Origin: Pseudomonadota bacterium | Lineage (GTDB): Bacteria > Pseudomonadota > Gammaproteobacteria > QQUJ01 | Length of the DNA: 64,000 bases | Direction: 5' to 3' | Assembly (NCBI GenBank): GCA_008501635.1 | Contig: QQUJ01000010.1 | Location: 310,001-374,000, forward strand | Shown: one piece after another, positions 19,031-27,123 of the stretch | Numbering within the stretch: the stretch's first letter is position 1 | How the letters are laid out: every line of letters starts with the position of its first letter | The notes under the pieces: generated by a model | The model's input: only the letters and a program-made list of their open reading frames with translations | The model's database searches: none | Told to the model about the DNA's origin: nothing | Made by a program: the position numbers and the translations under genes

Positions 19031-19740
19031 CCCTCGGTTATCTCACTGCTTTTTCTGTCGGGCTTCTCGGTGGGGTGCACTGTGTTGCCATGTGCGGCGG
19101 CATTGTGGGTGCGCTCACTGCGGGCCTTCCCGGTGCGGCGCAAGGTCAGCCCTTGCGTCCCCTTTCCTACCATTTCGCCTACAATTTGGGGCGTATCGGC
19201 AGCTACGCAATGGCGGGTGCGCTCTTCGGGGGCGTGGGATTGGCTTCGGCGCGCCTGCTCCCCGTGCACAGTGTGCAGACCTTCCTGCAGGCCTTGGCGG
19301 GCGTATTCATGATCGCACTGGGTCTCTATCTTGGAGGCTGGTGGCTGGGTCTGGGCCGGATCGAGCGCGGCGGAGCGGCGTTATGGCGCAGACTGGAACC
19401 GCTGGCACGCCCGCTGCTGCCCGTGCGCAACACCGGTGCCGCCCTGGTGGTTGGCGCGGTCTGGGGATGGCTGCCCTGCGGACTGGTTTACAGTGTTTTG
19501 ATAATGGCCCTGAGTGCCGGCGGCCCCGTGGAAGGGATGGCGTTGATGCTGGCGTTCGGGTTGGGTACGCTGCCCACCCTGCTGGTATCGGGTCTGTTGG
19601 CCGCCAGGCTGTCGGTCTATTTGCGCAAACCCTGGGTGCGGCAGACGGCGGGTACCCTGGTTTTTCTGTTCGGAGCCGCTACCCTGGCGAGTGCCTTGGG
19701 TGTGCTGAGACTGCGCGGCGTGGCAGCACCGGGTGGATGA
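19027..19740 (+). CDS. Sulfite exporter TauE/SafE-type (DsbD_2-like) membrane protein
   Basis: A 237-residue polytopic membrane protein with about six helices. GLLGGVHCVAMCGGIVGAL at the N-terminus and VWGWLPCGLVYS in the middle each carry a conserved intramembrane Cys. These are the hallmarks of the cytochrome biogenesis transmembrane (DsbD_2) family, also annotated as TauE/SafE. Members are often found near cbb3 oxidase assembly genes and may move copper or reducing power, but no such genes are seen here. The GTG start overlaps the ampG stop by 4 bases, suggesting coupling. Confidence 0.75.
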   Translation: MTLGYLTAFSVGLLGGVHCVAMCGGIVGALTAGLPGAAQGQPLRPLSYHFAYNLGRIGSYAMAGALFGGVGLASARLLPVHSVQTFLQALAGVFMIALGLYLGGWWLGLGRIERGGAALWRRLEPLARPLLPVRNTGAALVVGAVWGWLPCGLVYSVLIMALSAGGPVEGMALMLAFGLGTLPTLLVSGLLAARLSVYLRKPWVRQTAGTLVFLFGAATLASALGVLRLRGVAAPGG

Positions 19741-19790
19741 CGCTAACCTGAATTATTGAAGTGTAAACGGTTGTCGATTGCGAGGTGTTT

Positions 19791-19985
19791 ATGCGTTTGG
19801 TACTGGCGATATTTCTTCCCTGGTTGCAGTTCTTCACCATCGGGCGTCCGCTGGCGGGGATCATCTGCCTGATTCTTCAGGTCACGCTGATTGGCTGGAT
19901 ACCGGCAGCCATTTGGTCGGTTTACGCGCTTAACCAATACAAGACCGACGAGAAGATCAGGGTCGCAATGAAGGAGCAGGAATGA
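19791..19985 (+). CDS. YqaE/Pmp3 family small membrane protein
   Basis: A 64-residue protein consisting of two hydrophobic helices (MRLVLAIFLPWLQFF and about residues 24-44) joined by a short GRPLAG turn, with a charged tail. This matches the YqaE/Pmp3 proteolipid family, linked in other organisms to membrane stress and ion homeostasis. ATG 19791 follows GAGGT at good spacing and is preferred over GTG 19785. The stop overlaps the start of the next gene. Confidence 0.75.
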   Translation: MRLVLAIFLPWLQFFTIGRPLAGIICLILQVTLIGWIPAAIWSVYALNQYKTDEKIRVAMKEQE

Positions 19986-20653
19986 TGAGTCTGCGAATCG
20001 ATCGTGCAGCCAGGTGGATGCTACCGGCCGCGTTGCTGGTGATGTCGGGGTGCCAAACGGCCTACTACTCGACCATGGAGAAATTCGGCGTCCACAAGCG
20101 GGAGATTCTGGTCGATCGAGTGGGCGAGGCACGCGATGCCCAGGAAGAGGCAAAGGAGCAGTTCAAATCCGCTCTGGAGCGATTCTCCGCGGTCCTGGGA
20201 TTCAAGGGCGGTGATCTGCAGGAGAAATACGATCAGCTCAGCAAGGAGTTCGAGCGCAGCGAGGACCGGGCCGGCGAGGTGCGCGATCGAATCGTCAAGG
20301 TGGAGGATGTCGCCGAGGCGCTCTTCGACGAATGGCAGGACGAACTGGATCAATACACCAACGCCGGTTTGAAGCGCTCCAGTCAGCAGAAGCTGACTGA
20401 AACCAAGCGCCAGTACGCGCAGCTGATTCAAGCCATGAAGCGGGCCGAGAGGAAGATCGAGCCGGTGCTCAATGCCTTTCGCGATCAGGTGCTCTATTTG
20501 AAACACAATCTCAATGCCCGGGCGATCGCCTCCCTGAAGGGTGAGCTGGCGGGCGTGGAGAATAACGTCGCTGCGCTGATTCGCGATATGGAACGCTCGA
20601 TCCGCGAGGCTGACCGCTTTATTCAATCCATGAACCGTGACCAGCAGAGCTGA
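19982..20653 (+). CDS. DUF2959 family lipoprotein
   Basis: A 223-residue exported protein with a lipobox: after a hydrophobic stretch, LVMSGCQ (Cys at about residue 24). The mature part begins TAYYSTMEKFGVHKREILVDRV, the conserved start of DUF2959, and continues as long amphipathic helices likely to form coiled coil. Function is unknown. The start overlaps the preceding YqaE-like gene (ATGATG at 19982-19987; either ATG could be used), so the pair is probably co-translated. Confidence 0.78.
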   Translation: MMSLRIDRAARWMLPAALLVMSGCQTAYYSTMEKFGVHKREILVDRVGEARDAQEEAKEQFKSALERFSAVLGFKGGDLQEKYDQLSKEFERSEDRAGEVRDRIVKVEDVAEALFDEWQDELDQYTNAGLKRSSQQKLTETKRQYAQLIQAMKRAERKIEPVLNAFRDQVLYLKHNLNARAIASLKGELAGVENNVAALIRDMERSIREADRFIQSMNRDQQS

Positions 20654-20717
20654 CCGGATTTGACCTTGGATAAAGACGGGCAGGCGTGTGCCCGCCTGTC
20701 TGCATTGGAGCACGGCG

Positions 20718-20990
20718 ATGGACTGGAGAATATTTCTCACGGTATTCGTTACGGTGTTTGTCGCCGAGCTGGGCGATAAGACGCAACTGGCGACACTGCT
20801 GTTCGCCGCCGACAAAGAGGTCAATAGATGGATTGTCTTCGTCGGCGCCTCTTTGGCGTTGGTGGCGACCTCCGCTATCGGTGTGCTGGCCGGAAGTGCG
20901 ATCGCGCAGTACGTGAGCGAGAAACACCTGGCCTATGTCGCCGGAGTTGGTTTTGTCTTGATTGGGCTGTGGACGCTGATGCGTGCCTGA
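20718..20990 (+). CDS. TMEM165/GDT1 (UPF0016) family cation transporter, single-repeat form
   Basis: A 90-residue membrane protein with three helices and the family signature VAELGDKTQLATLL (about residues 14-27). GDT1 proteins exchange Mn2+ or Ca2+. Long forms carry two ELGDK repeats; this one carries one and would need to dimerise or pair with another half. ATG 20718 follows GGAG at 7 bases and is preferred over 20688. The C-terminus LIGLWTLMRA looks complete. Confidence 0.8.
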   Translation: MDWRIFLTVFVTVFVAELGDKTQLATLLFAADKEVNRWIVFVGASLALVATSAIGVLAGSAIAQYVSEKHLAYVAGVGFVLIGLWTLMRA

Positions 20991-21083
20991 CCGCGGGAAC
21001 CCGGCGCCGTTGGGCGGGTCTCAATTCCGGGCGTCGAACAAAACGACGGAGCACCTCTCTTTTTTGCGCGCGAGGACAACGTT

Positions 21084-21665
21084 ATGAAATATGAGCGAAT
21101 AGGACGGATTGTGCTGTTGCTGGCGAGTTTGTCGATAGGCGGAACGGCACTGGCGCAGGGTGGTCCCGGTGGCGGGATGGGGCGCGGCATGATGGGCTAC
21201 GCTGGACCTATGGGGCCAGGCATGATGGGCGGAGTCGGGGCGCAGGTTCCCGATGCGGTGCTCGACATCATGGCAGAGCGCATGGTGGGCATGCATGCCT
21301 TTATCCAACAATTGACCGCAACCCAGGATCCTGCGGAGCGGCGCAAGTTGATGCGCGAGCATATGGCGGAGACCCCTGGCGGTATGGGTCCCGGCATGAT
21401 GATGGGACCGGGAATGATGGGACCGGGAATGATGGGACCGGGAATGATGGGACCGGGAATGATGGGACCAGGAATGATGGGACCAGGAATGATGGGACCA
21501 GGAATGATGGGACCAGGAATGATGCCCGGCCAGGGTATGCAGGGGTGGGGTTCCCGTGGTCACCCCGGCGGGTACATGCGCCACCATGCCCAGGAGGAGG
21601 CAGGCTGGCACAGCGGTATCGAAGACCGGCTGGAGCGAATCGAGCAGTTATTACAGAAGCGCTGA
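21084..21665 (+). CDS. Exported Met/Gly/Pro-rich protein with MGPGM repeats
   Basis: A 193-residue protein with a cleavable-looking signal peptide (hydrophobic core about residues 9-24, ending ALAQ). The mature N-terminus is rich in Gly and Met. A short helical section (about 53-95) follows, then eight repeats of M-G-P-G-M (about 107-147), and a His/Glu-containing helical tail. Met-rich periplasmic segments of this kind often bind Cu(I) in copper-handling proteins; that role is inferred here, not shown. The start follows GAGGACA. Similar Met-rich exported proteins recur at 23723. Confidence 0.65.
   Translation: MKYERIGRIVLLLASLSIGGTALAQGGPGGGMGRGMMGYAGPMGPGMMGGVGAQVPDAVLDIMAERMVGMHAFIQQLTATQDPAERRKLMREHMAETPGGMGPGMMMGPGMMGPGMMGPGMMGPGMMGPGMMGPGMMGPGMMGPGMMPGQGMQGWGSRGHPGGYMRHHAQEEAGWHSGIEDRLERIEQLLQKR
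21404..21523 (+). repeat. Eight 15-bp tandem repeats encoding MGPGM
   Basis: The unit gggaccgggaatgat repeats eight times with no length variation. The first four copies read accggga and the last four accagga, so the array consists of two homogeneous blocks. This suggests block duplication or slippage. It lies wholly inside the Met-rich exported protein gene, and changes in multiples of 15 bp keep the frame. Confidence 0.95.
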
Positions 21666-21780
21666 CCGCAGCGCGCGCATGGACCGGCAGCAGGCCCCTT
21701 GCGGGCCCGCTGTCGCTTGGGTTCCCGGGGGGGCGCACTGCGGCTAAACTTCATAGGCGGTGACGCAACAAAGGATCAGC

Positions 21781-22221
21781 GTGGAATCAGGCAACCCTAC
21801 CACCCGAGCATGCTTCTATTACCCGCTGTCGGTCCGCTTCGCTGATACGGACTGCCAGGGGCATGTCTATTTTTCCAACTATCTCGTCTATTGCGATGAA
21901 GCGTTGTCAGCCTATCTGGAGGCCGTCGGCTGCGGCTGGCGCGCGTTGCGTGCGCAGGGACTGGATTTTTTCTTTGTCGATACCGGTTGCCAGTTCAAGG
22001 GGCGTGCTTATTTTGAAGATCAACTCCATGTTCACACAAAAATCTCGCGTATCGGCAATAGCAGCTTCACCGGCGAGATGGCGGTTCACCGGGCGGTGGA
22101 TGGAGAACTGATCGCGACCGGATTCATCACTTGCGTGATGGTCGATCGGGAGACGGGCCGTCCGGTGCCCGTACCCCAATCGTTTCGCGATTCCGTTGCG
22201 ACCTATGAGGTCGGCAGCTAG
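21781..22221 (+). CDS. Acyl-CoA thioesterase, hotdog fold (YbgC/4HBT type)
   Basis: A 146-residue protein of the 4-hydroxybenzoyl-CoA thioesterase family, likely hydrolysing an acyl-CoA or acyl-ACP thioester in the cytoplasm. The catalytic loop reads VRFADTDCQGHVYFSNYL (about residues 17-34), with the conserved Asp and the GHVYF-N-Y signature. GTG 21781 follows AAGGA at 5 bases; an upstream in-frame GTG at 21760 has no ribosome site. Its stop shares the CTAG tetranucleotide with the convergent CBS gene, so the two genes overlap tail to tail. The substrate is unknown. Confidence 0.85.
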   Translation: MESGNPTTRACFYYPLSVRFADTDCQGHVYFSNYLVYCDEALSAYLEAVGCGWRALRAQGLDFFFVDTGCQFKGRAYFEDQLHVHTKISRIGNSSFTGEMAVHRAVDGELIATGFITCVMVDRETGRPVPVPQSFRDSVATYEVGS

Positions 22222-22688
22222 CCGTTGGCGGCGGGACGACTCTGGTCGGCCATCAGGTTGGACTGGAAAATGGCACGATGCACGTCACCGATGCTGATTA
22301 TTCCCACCAGCTGACCGTCGACTGCGACCGGAATGCGTCGCACCTTGCGTAGCCACATCATGGCCGCCGCTTTCAATACCGGCATATCGGGCGTCACGGT
22401 AGCCACCGCCCGGGTCATCAGGTCGGCTGCTTTGAGTCCGATAACGCTGTGGTAGTTGCTTTCCAGGGACTCCAGGTCACGTAGGCCGCTCTCCATCAGA
22501 TCCTGCACATTGGGAAACATGTGGTGCAGGACATCCTTCTCCGAGATGACGCCGACGATACGGTCATCCGCGTCGGTGATCGGCATTCCGCTGATGTGGT
22601 TCAGCACCATCTGCGTGGCGATCTCGCGCACCGGTGTGTCAGGTCTGGCGGTTTTGACGCCGCGGGTCATAATCTCTTCTACAAGCAT
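22218..22688 (-). CDS. Two-CBS-domain protein
   Basis: A 156-residue protein made of a pair of CBS domains. The first starts VEEIMTRGVKTARPDTPVREIA and includes GMPITDADDRIVGVISEKDVLHHM; the second includes AADLMTRAVATVTPDMPV and RIPVAVDGQLVGIISIGDV. Such modules bind adenine nucleotides and regulate partner proteins, but no partner domain is fused. The start follows GCAGGAGGAG. The gene is divergent from the TVP38-type gene across a 170-bp gap that holds a GGGTAAACCCCCC-type inverted repeat. Confidence 0.88.
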   Translation of the reverse strand: MLVEEIMTRGVKTARPDTPVREIATQMVLNHISGMPITDADDRIVGVISEKDVLHHMFPNVQDLMESGLRDLESLESNYHSVIGLKAADLMTRAVATVTPDMPVLKAAAMMWLRKVRRIPVAVDGQLVGIISIGDVHRAIFQSNLMADQSRPAANG

Positions 22689-22858
22689 GGTTACTCCTCC
22701 TGCATCGACTCGTTATCGATTGGTTCACCTTCCATGGGTAAACCCCCCTGGTCCCCGGGTCAAAACAAAGATCTCCATGCCGCCATAGAAAAAATTTTCC
22801 GGTATGGCTCTGTCGCTTGCTCCGGTCAGGTTATGCAGATCCCTGCGGGAGAGCGGTG

Positions 22859-23626
22859 ATGATGCAACCGACACTGAGGCTACAGCGCTGGTTGGCTCTC
22901 AAGGCGCTGGCCATTTTCGCGGGTCTGGGACTGGTGTTCGCGCTGGACTACAAATTCGGGATCAGCGATGCGTTCAGTATCGCCCAGATCCAGCTTTGGC
23001 TGGGCGACGCGGGGATGGCCGCCCCTCTGTTGTTTATCGCGCTGATGGCGGCGGCCGTCGTCTTCAGCCCGCTACCCAGCGTGCCGCTGGATGTGGTGGC
23101 GGGTTCGTTCTTTGGGCCGGTACTGGGCACGCTCTATGCATCGTTGGGAGCGTTACTGGGCGCGCAGATGGCGTTTCTGCTGGGGCGGCTTCTGGGGCGG
23201 GCGCTGATCGAAAGGGTAGTGAGCGGGCATATCAATTTCTGCGCGGCTTGTTCGGATCACCTGCTGGGTCGACTGGTTTTCGTATCGCGATTGATTCCGT
23301 TCATCTCGTTTGATGTCGTGAGTTATGGTGCGGGCTTGACCAAGATGTCGCTGCTTCGTTTCAGTATCGCCACCTACCTGGGCATGCTGCCGCTCACCGT
23401 CCTCTACGTAAGCTTCGGCGCGCTGGTGCTGGAGAACCGACACTTTGCGTGGATGCTTGGGTTGCTCTTTGTCGCGCTCTTTTTTCTGCTGCCGCGTTGG
23501 ATCGAGCGCAACAATCTTTTCTCGATGCGCGAGCGCATGGCGCATCTGGCGGAATCGACCCGGGAACCGGCCCGGGCGGCGGGTGCGATTTCACCGGTGA
23601 CCCGACGCGATGTGATCGATTCGTGA
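22859..23626 (+). CDS. TVP38/TMEM64 (DedA-like, SNARE-associated) membrane protein
   Basis: A 255-residue inner-membrane protein with five to six helices. The VTT/SNARE-assoc domain is recognisable by FSPLPSVPLDVVAGSFFGPVLG and LGALLGAQMAFLLGRLLGR. FVSRLIPFISFDVVSYGAGLTKM also fits, covering about residues 70-190. Relatives act as lipid scramblases or transporters, with uncertain roles in bacteria. ATG 22859 follows GGGAGAG; an in-frame start at 22817 lacks one. The C-terminal tail is cytoplasmic and charged. Confidence 0.85.
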   Translation: MMQPTLRLQRWLALKALAIFAGLGLVFALDYKFGISDAFSIAQIQLWLGDAGMAAPLLFIALMAAAVVFSPLPSVPLDVVAGSFFGPVLGTLYASLGALLGAQMAFLLGRLLGRALIERVVSGHINFCAACSDHLLGRLVFVSRLIPFISFDVVSYGAGLTKMSLLRFSIATYLGMLPLTVLYVSFGALVLENRHFAWMLGLLFVALFFLLPRWIERNNLFSMRERMAHLAESTREPARAAGAISPVTRRDVIDS

Positions 23627-23722
23627 CCAATTCGTGATGGGCTCTCCACGTGGTTCGCCTGTAATCACTTCATGCGCTGTACCGGGGCGCTTTTTGCAAC
23701 GACCTGATTAAGGAGAGTGATT

Positions 23723-24001
23723 ATGAAAATGCGAATGTCCTACCTTGCACCGCTGTTGGGTGTCGGCTTGTTGAGCGCGACGATGCCGGTTTCCGCCGAC
23801 AGCATGAACAAGAGCGATACGATGAAAAAGTCGATGTCCGGGGAGACCATGATGACCAAGCCTGCGATGCAGGATGAAATGAAGAAAAAGGAGATGATGG
23901 ACGAAAAGATGACCGGCAAGATGGAGAACATGGACAAGAAGATGGACAAGATGGAAGGTCAGATGGGCGAGAAAATGGATAAGATGGAGAGCAAGCAGTA
24001 G
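23723..24001 (+). CDS. Small exported Met/Lys/Glu-rich protein
   Basis: A 92-residue protein with an N-terminal signal (hydrophobic core LAPLLGVGLLSATM, cleavage probably after VSA). Nearly all the remainder is M, K, D, E and T, in loose repeats of M-x-K-M and KMDKME. It is probably a highly helical periplasmic protein. It resembles short Met/Lys-rich exported proteins called pentapeptide MXKDX-type, with no known function. ATG 23723 follows AGGAGA at 6 bases. It lies 75 bp before a two-component regulator, which may point to envelope or metal stress; that link is inference. Confidence 0.65.
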   Translation: MKMRMSYLAPLLGVGLLSATMPVSADSMNKSDTMKKSMSGETMMTKPAMQDEMKKKEMMDEKMTGKMENMDKKMDKMEGQMGEKMDKMESKQ

Positions 24002-24076
24002 AGTGACCCGGACCCCGGGGGCACGGCGGGCAGGGTTTCCACCGGCCCCCCAGGTCGCCAACAACGGAGGGCAGCA

Positions 24077-24784
24077 ATGACGCGCAAGGTGCTGGTGGTC
24101 GAAGACAGTCCCGACATCGCGCGCCTGGTCAAGTTGCATCTCTCCGATATTCAGTGCGAGGCGGACGTGGTCGGCGATGGCCGTGAGGCGCTGGCGCGGT
24201 TCCATCCCGACCGTTACGCGCTGGTGATCCTCGATCTGATGCTGCCGGGAATCGATGGCCTGGAGGTATGCCGTCAGCTGCGCCAGCAGCCCTGCTACGT
24301 CCCGATCCTGATGCTCACCGCGCGCACCGCCGAACTGGACCGGGTGCTGGGATTGGAGATGGGTGCGGATGACTATCTCACCAAACCGTTCAGCATTCCC
24401 GAGCTGCTGGCACGTGTGAAGGCGCTCCTGCGTCGCGCAGAAGCCCTCGCGGCGCCTGTGGAAACACCAACAGAGAACGAGACGCTCGATGCGGGTGAAA
24501 TGCACATCGATCTGGCGCGGCATCGGGTCGAAATGGCCGGTGAAGAGGTGACGCTGACCGCCAAGGAGTTCGACCTGCTGGTCCACTTCGCACGCCATCC
24601 CGGTCGCGTCTATACGCGCATGCAGCTGCTCGATCAGGTATGGGGTTACAGCCACGAGGGCTACGAACATACCGTCAACTCGCACATCAATCGCCTGCGC
24701 GCCAAGATTGAACACAATCCCGCCAAACCCCGTTTCGTCCTCACGGTCTGGGGTGTGGGCTACAAATTCGCCGACGATCTCTGA
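24077..24784 (+). CDS. OmpR/PhoB family response regulator
   Basis: A 235-residue two-domain regulator. The receiver domain (about 1-120) has the acidic pair in VVEDSPD, phospho-acceptor Asp53 in ILDLMLPGIDG, Thr in MLTAR and Lys in LTKPFS. The C-terminal winged helix (about 140-235) has LTAKEFDLLVHFARHPGRVYTR and the recognition helix VNSHINRLRAKIE. It should control transcription when phosphorylated by the kinase whose start overlaps its stop (TGATG). The target genes are unknown; the Met-rich exported protein just upstream is a candidate. Confidence 0.92.
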   Translation: MTRKVLVVEDSPDIARLVKLHLSDIQCEADVVGDGREALARFHPDRYALVILDLMLPGIDGLEVCRQLRQQPCYVPILMLTARTAELDRVLGLEMGADDYLTKPFSIPELLARVKALLRRAEALAAPVETPTENETLDAGEMHIDLARHRVEMAGEEVTLTAKEFDLLVHFARHPGRVYTRMQLLDQVWGYSHEGYEHTVNSHINRLRAKIEHNPAKPRFVLTVWGVGYKFADDL

Positions 24785-26247
24785 TGCTGCGCACCCTCTA
24801 TGCACGGCTGGCGGTGGTGCTGGTGCTGGTGCTGGCGTCGGTGGGCACCATCTATCTGGCGGTGAGCTGGTCCTCGATGCACCGCTATCTGCAGGAGGTC
24901 AACCAGCGTTTCAATCGTGATCTGGCACGCAACCTGGTGGCCGATCGCAATCTGGTCGCGCAGGGCCGTCTCGACGAGGCGGCGCTCAAAGAGACCTTTC
25001 ATCAGTACATGGTGATCAATCCCAGCATCGAGATCTATCTGCTCGACCTGGAGGGTGCGATCCTCGCCTTTTCGGCGGATCCTGAGAAGGTGAAACGCAA
25101 GCGTGTCTCGCTCGAGCCCGTCCGTGCCTTTCTGCGTGGCGACACCTACCCGTTGCTGGGGGATGATCCGCGCGGTCACGATTCGCGCAAGCCGTTTTCG
25201 GTGACCCCCGTGCCAATGGCGGAAAAGCCGGAAGGTTATCTCTATGTGGTGCTGCGCGGCGAGGATTTCGATGTCATGGAGCGGGCGATTCGTGACAGCC
25301 ACTTCCTGCGCGTCAGCGCCTGGGCGCTGGCCGTCGCTCTGGCGTTGGGCCTGGTGGCGGGGCTGCTCGTTTTTCATCTGCTCACGCGACGCCTGGAGCG
25401 GCTGACGCGTGGTATGGAAGTGTTCAAGGAGAGCGGCTTCGTCACCCATAACGCCTACTCCCGGCCCGATCAGCGGCCGGCGGACGAAATTGATCGCCTC
25501 GGGCTTACCTTCGATGCCATGGCCGGGCGCATCTCCGAGCAGATCGAGGCATTGCAGAAGAAAGACACGCTACGCCGCGATCTGGTGGCGCAGGTCTCGC
25601 ATGATCTGCGCACGCCGCTTGCCTCCCTGCGTGGTTATCTGGAAACGCTGAAACTGAAAAGCGGCACCTTGTCGCCAGCGGAGCGGGAGGAGTACCTGCA
25701 GGCGGCGTTGCGGCAAAGCGAGGGATTGAGCCAACGCGTGGGCGCACTGTTTGAGCTGGCGAAGTTCGATGCCCAGGAGACACCGCCCCAGTACGAGCCG
25801 TTCAGCATCGCTGAGCTGGTACAGGATGTGATTCAGAAGTTTCAGCCTGACGCCGAGCAGCGCCGCGTGGTGCTGAGCATGACCGGCGCCCTCGATATCG
25901 GCTGGGTGAACGCCGACATTGCCATGATCGAGCGGGTGTTCGATAACCTGATTGAAAACGCCCTGCGTCATACGCCCTCTGGTGGACAGGTGCGCGTCGT
26001 GCTCGTCGAGCAGGGGTCGGCCATCGAGGTCAGGATCGAGGATAGCGGCGACGGGATCGATGCGGCCGATCTGCCGCAAGTGTTCGATCGCTTCTACCGA
26101 GGCAGCAAAGCGGGCAGTGGCGATGAGCATGTCGGGCTGGGCCTGGCCATCGTCAAGCGCATCCTCGATCTGCATGGCTGCGAGATTCGCGTCAGCAGCG
26201 AATGCGGCCACGGCACCTGCTTCACCTTCGTCCTGCCGAAACGTTAG
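24784..26247 (+). CDS. Membrane sensor histidine kinase
   Basis: A 487-residue kinase partnering the upstream regulator. The TM helices at about 9-29 and 176-199 enclose a periplasmic sensor domain of about 145 residues. A HAMP domain follows (about 200-255), then the dimerisation/phosphoacceptor helix with His273 in VSHDLRTPLASL. The HATPase domain shows the N box DNLIENALRHTP, G1 DSGDGI, F box FDRFYRG and G2 VGLGLAI. All catalytic motifs are intact. The sensor domain has no motif I recognise, so the stimulus is unknown. Confidence 0.93.
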   Translation: MLRTLYARLAVVLVLVLASVGTIYLAVSWSSMHRYLQEVNQRFNRDLARNLVADRNLVAQGRLDEAALKETFHQYMVINPSIEIYLLDLEGAILAFSADPEKVKRKRVSLEPVRAFLRGDTYPLLGDDPRGHDSRKPFSVTPVPMAEKPEGYLYVVLRGEDFDVMERAIRDSHFLRVSAWALAVALALGLVAGLLVFHLLTRRLERLTRGMEVFKESGFVTHNAYSRPDQRPADEIDRLGLTFDAMAGRISEQIEALQKKDTLRRDLVAQVSHDLRTPLASLRGYLETLKLKSGTLSPAEREEYLQAALRQSEGLSQRVGALFELAKFDAQETPPQYEPFSIAELVQDVIQKFQPDAEQRRVVLSMTGALDIGWVNADIAMIERVFDNLIENALRHTPSGGQVRVVLVEQGSAIEVRIEDSGDGIDAADLPQVFDRFYRGSKAGSGDEHVGLGLAIVKRILDLHGCEIRVSSECGHGTCFTFVLPKR

Positions 26248-26250
26248 TGG

Positions 26251-26553
26251 TCAGAGGGTGCCCGACCCGACAAAGGGCGGAAGGTGGCGGGGCGCGGCAA
26301 TGCGTACCTGTTTGCGGCGACCGACGGTCCCCGATTCGAGTGTTACGGCACTTTTGGCCACGCCACAGAGTTTGGCGAGAAAGGCGCAAAGGTGTCGGTT
26401 GGCCTTGCCGTCTACCGGCGGGGCAGTAATACGTACCCGCAGGTACGCACCGTGGGGTCCCACGATTTCGTCGCGACTGGCACGCGGCTGGATCTGCAGG
26501 GCGACGATCAACGCTTCGCCCTCCCAGTGGTACCAGGGTGCTGACTCACTCAA
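26251..26553 (-). CDS. yggU: DUF167/YggU family protein
   Basis: A roughly 100-residue cytoplasmic protein of the YggU/UPF0235 family, function unknown. The signature IQPRASRDEIVGPHGAYLRV and VRITAPPVDGKANRHL, followed by AFLAKLCGV, is clear. There is no ATG at the right place. A TTG at 26553 overlaps the yggT stop (TTGA) and gives the normal length, so translational coupling is the best explanation. It is the last gene of the yggS-proC-yggT-yggU set. Confidence 0.85.
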   Translation of the reverse strand: MSESAPWYHWEGEALIVALQIQPRASRDEIVGPHGAYLRVRITAPPVDGKANRHLCAFLAKLCGVAKSAVTLESGTVGRRKQVRIAAPRHLPPFVGSGTL

Positions 26554-27116
26554 CTGGCGAGGCGGTAAAGCGGCGGCAGTATCAGCATCTTGGCGAGTTG
26601 CAGGCCGATGATCACGACGATGGGCGAGAGGTCCATGCCGCCCATCGGGGGAAGCAGTCGCTGCGCAGGACCCAGCAGTGGTCGATTCAACGAATAGAGC
26701 ATGCTGGTGATCGGATTGTGCTGACCGGGATTCACCCAGCTGAGAATTGCCTGGATGATGATGGTCACCAGAAAGACATTGAAGAGCAGTGAGATCAGTT
26801 CGGCGATCGACAGCACCAGTAATGGGCCGATGCCCGGTTCCACGCCGCGCAGCAGAGCAACAAACAGCAGGGCCGCCATCTGCAGGATCAGCATCAACAC
26901 CAGCGCGGCGATGTCGACGCCCGCCCAACCGGGGATGAGGCGGCGCAGCGGTCGCAGAGGCGGGTTGGTGATTTTGACCAGAAACTGCGAGACCGGGTTG
27001 TAGAAATCAGCCTGTACCCACTGCAGCAGGAAGCGCAGCATGACGCAGAGCAGGTAGAGCCCGACCAGGGTCTGGATCAAAAACTCCAGCGGATTGGTGA
27101 AATAGTTGCTGCCCAT
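26550..27116 (-). CDS. yggT: YggT family membrane protein
   Basis: A 188-residue inner-membrane protein with two copies of the YggT unit. Each has a hydrophobic helix followed by a W-x-x-x-x-x-N-P segment, FLLQWVQADFYNPVSQFL and ILSWVNPGQHNPITSML, then a P-L-L/R-P-x-R-R-L-I/L-P loop. Family members have been tied to osmotic stress and to the plant cofactor-assembly protein CCB3; the bacterial role is not settled. ATG 27116 gives the normal start; it lies 7 bp after the proC stop. Confidence 0.88.
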   Translation of the reverse strand: MGSNYFTNPLEFLIQTLVGLYLLCVMLRFLLQWVQADFYNPVSQFLVKITNPPLRPLRRLIPGWAGVDIAALVLMLILQMAALLFVALLRGVEPGIGPLLVLSIAELISLLFNVFLVTIIIQAILSWVNPGQHNPITSMLYSLNRPLLGPAQRLLPPMGGMDLSPIVVIIGLQLAKMLILPPLYRLAS

Positions 27117-27123
27117 AACGCGT

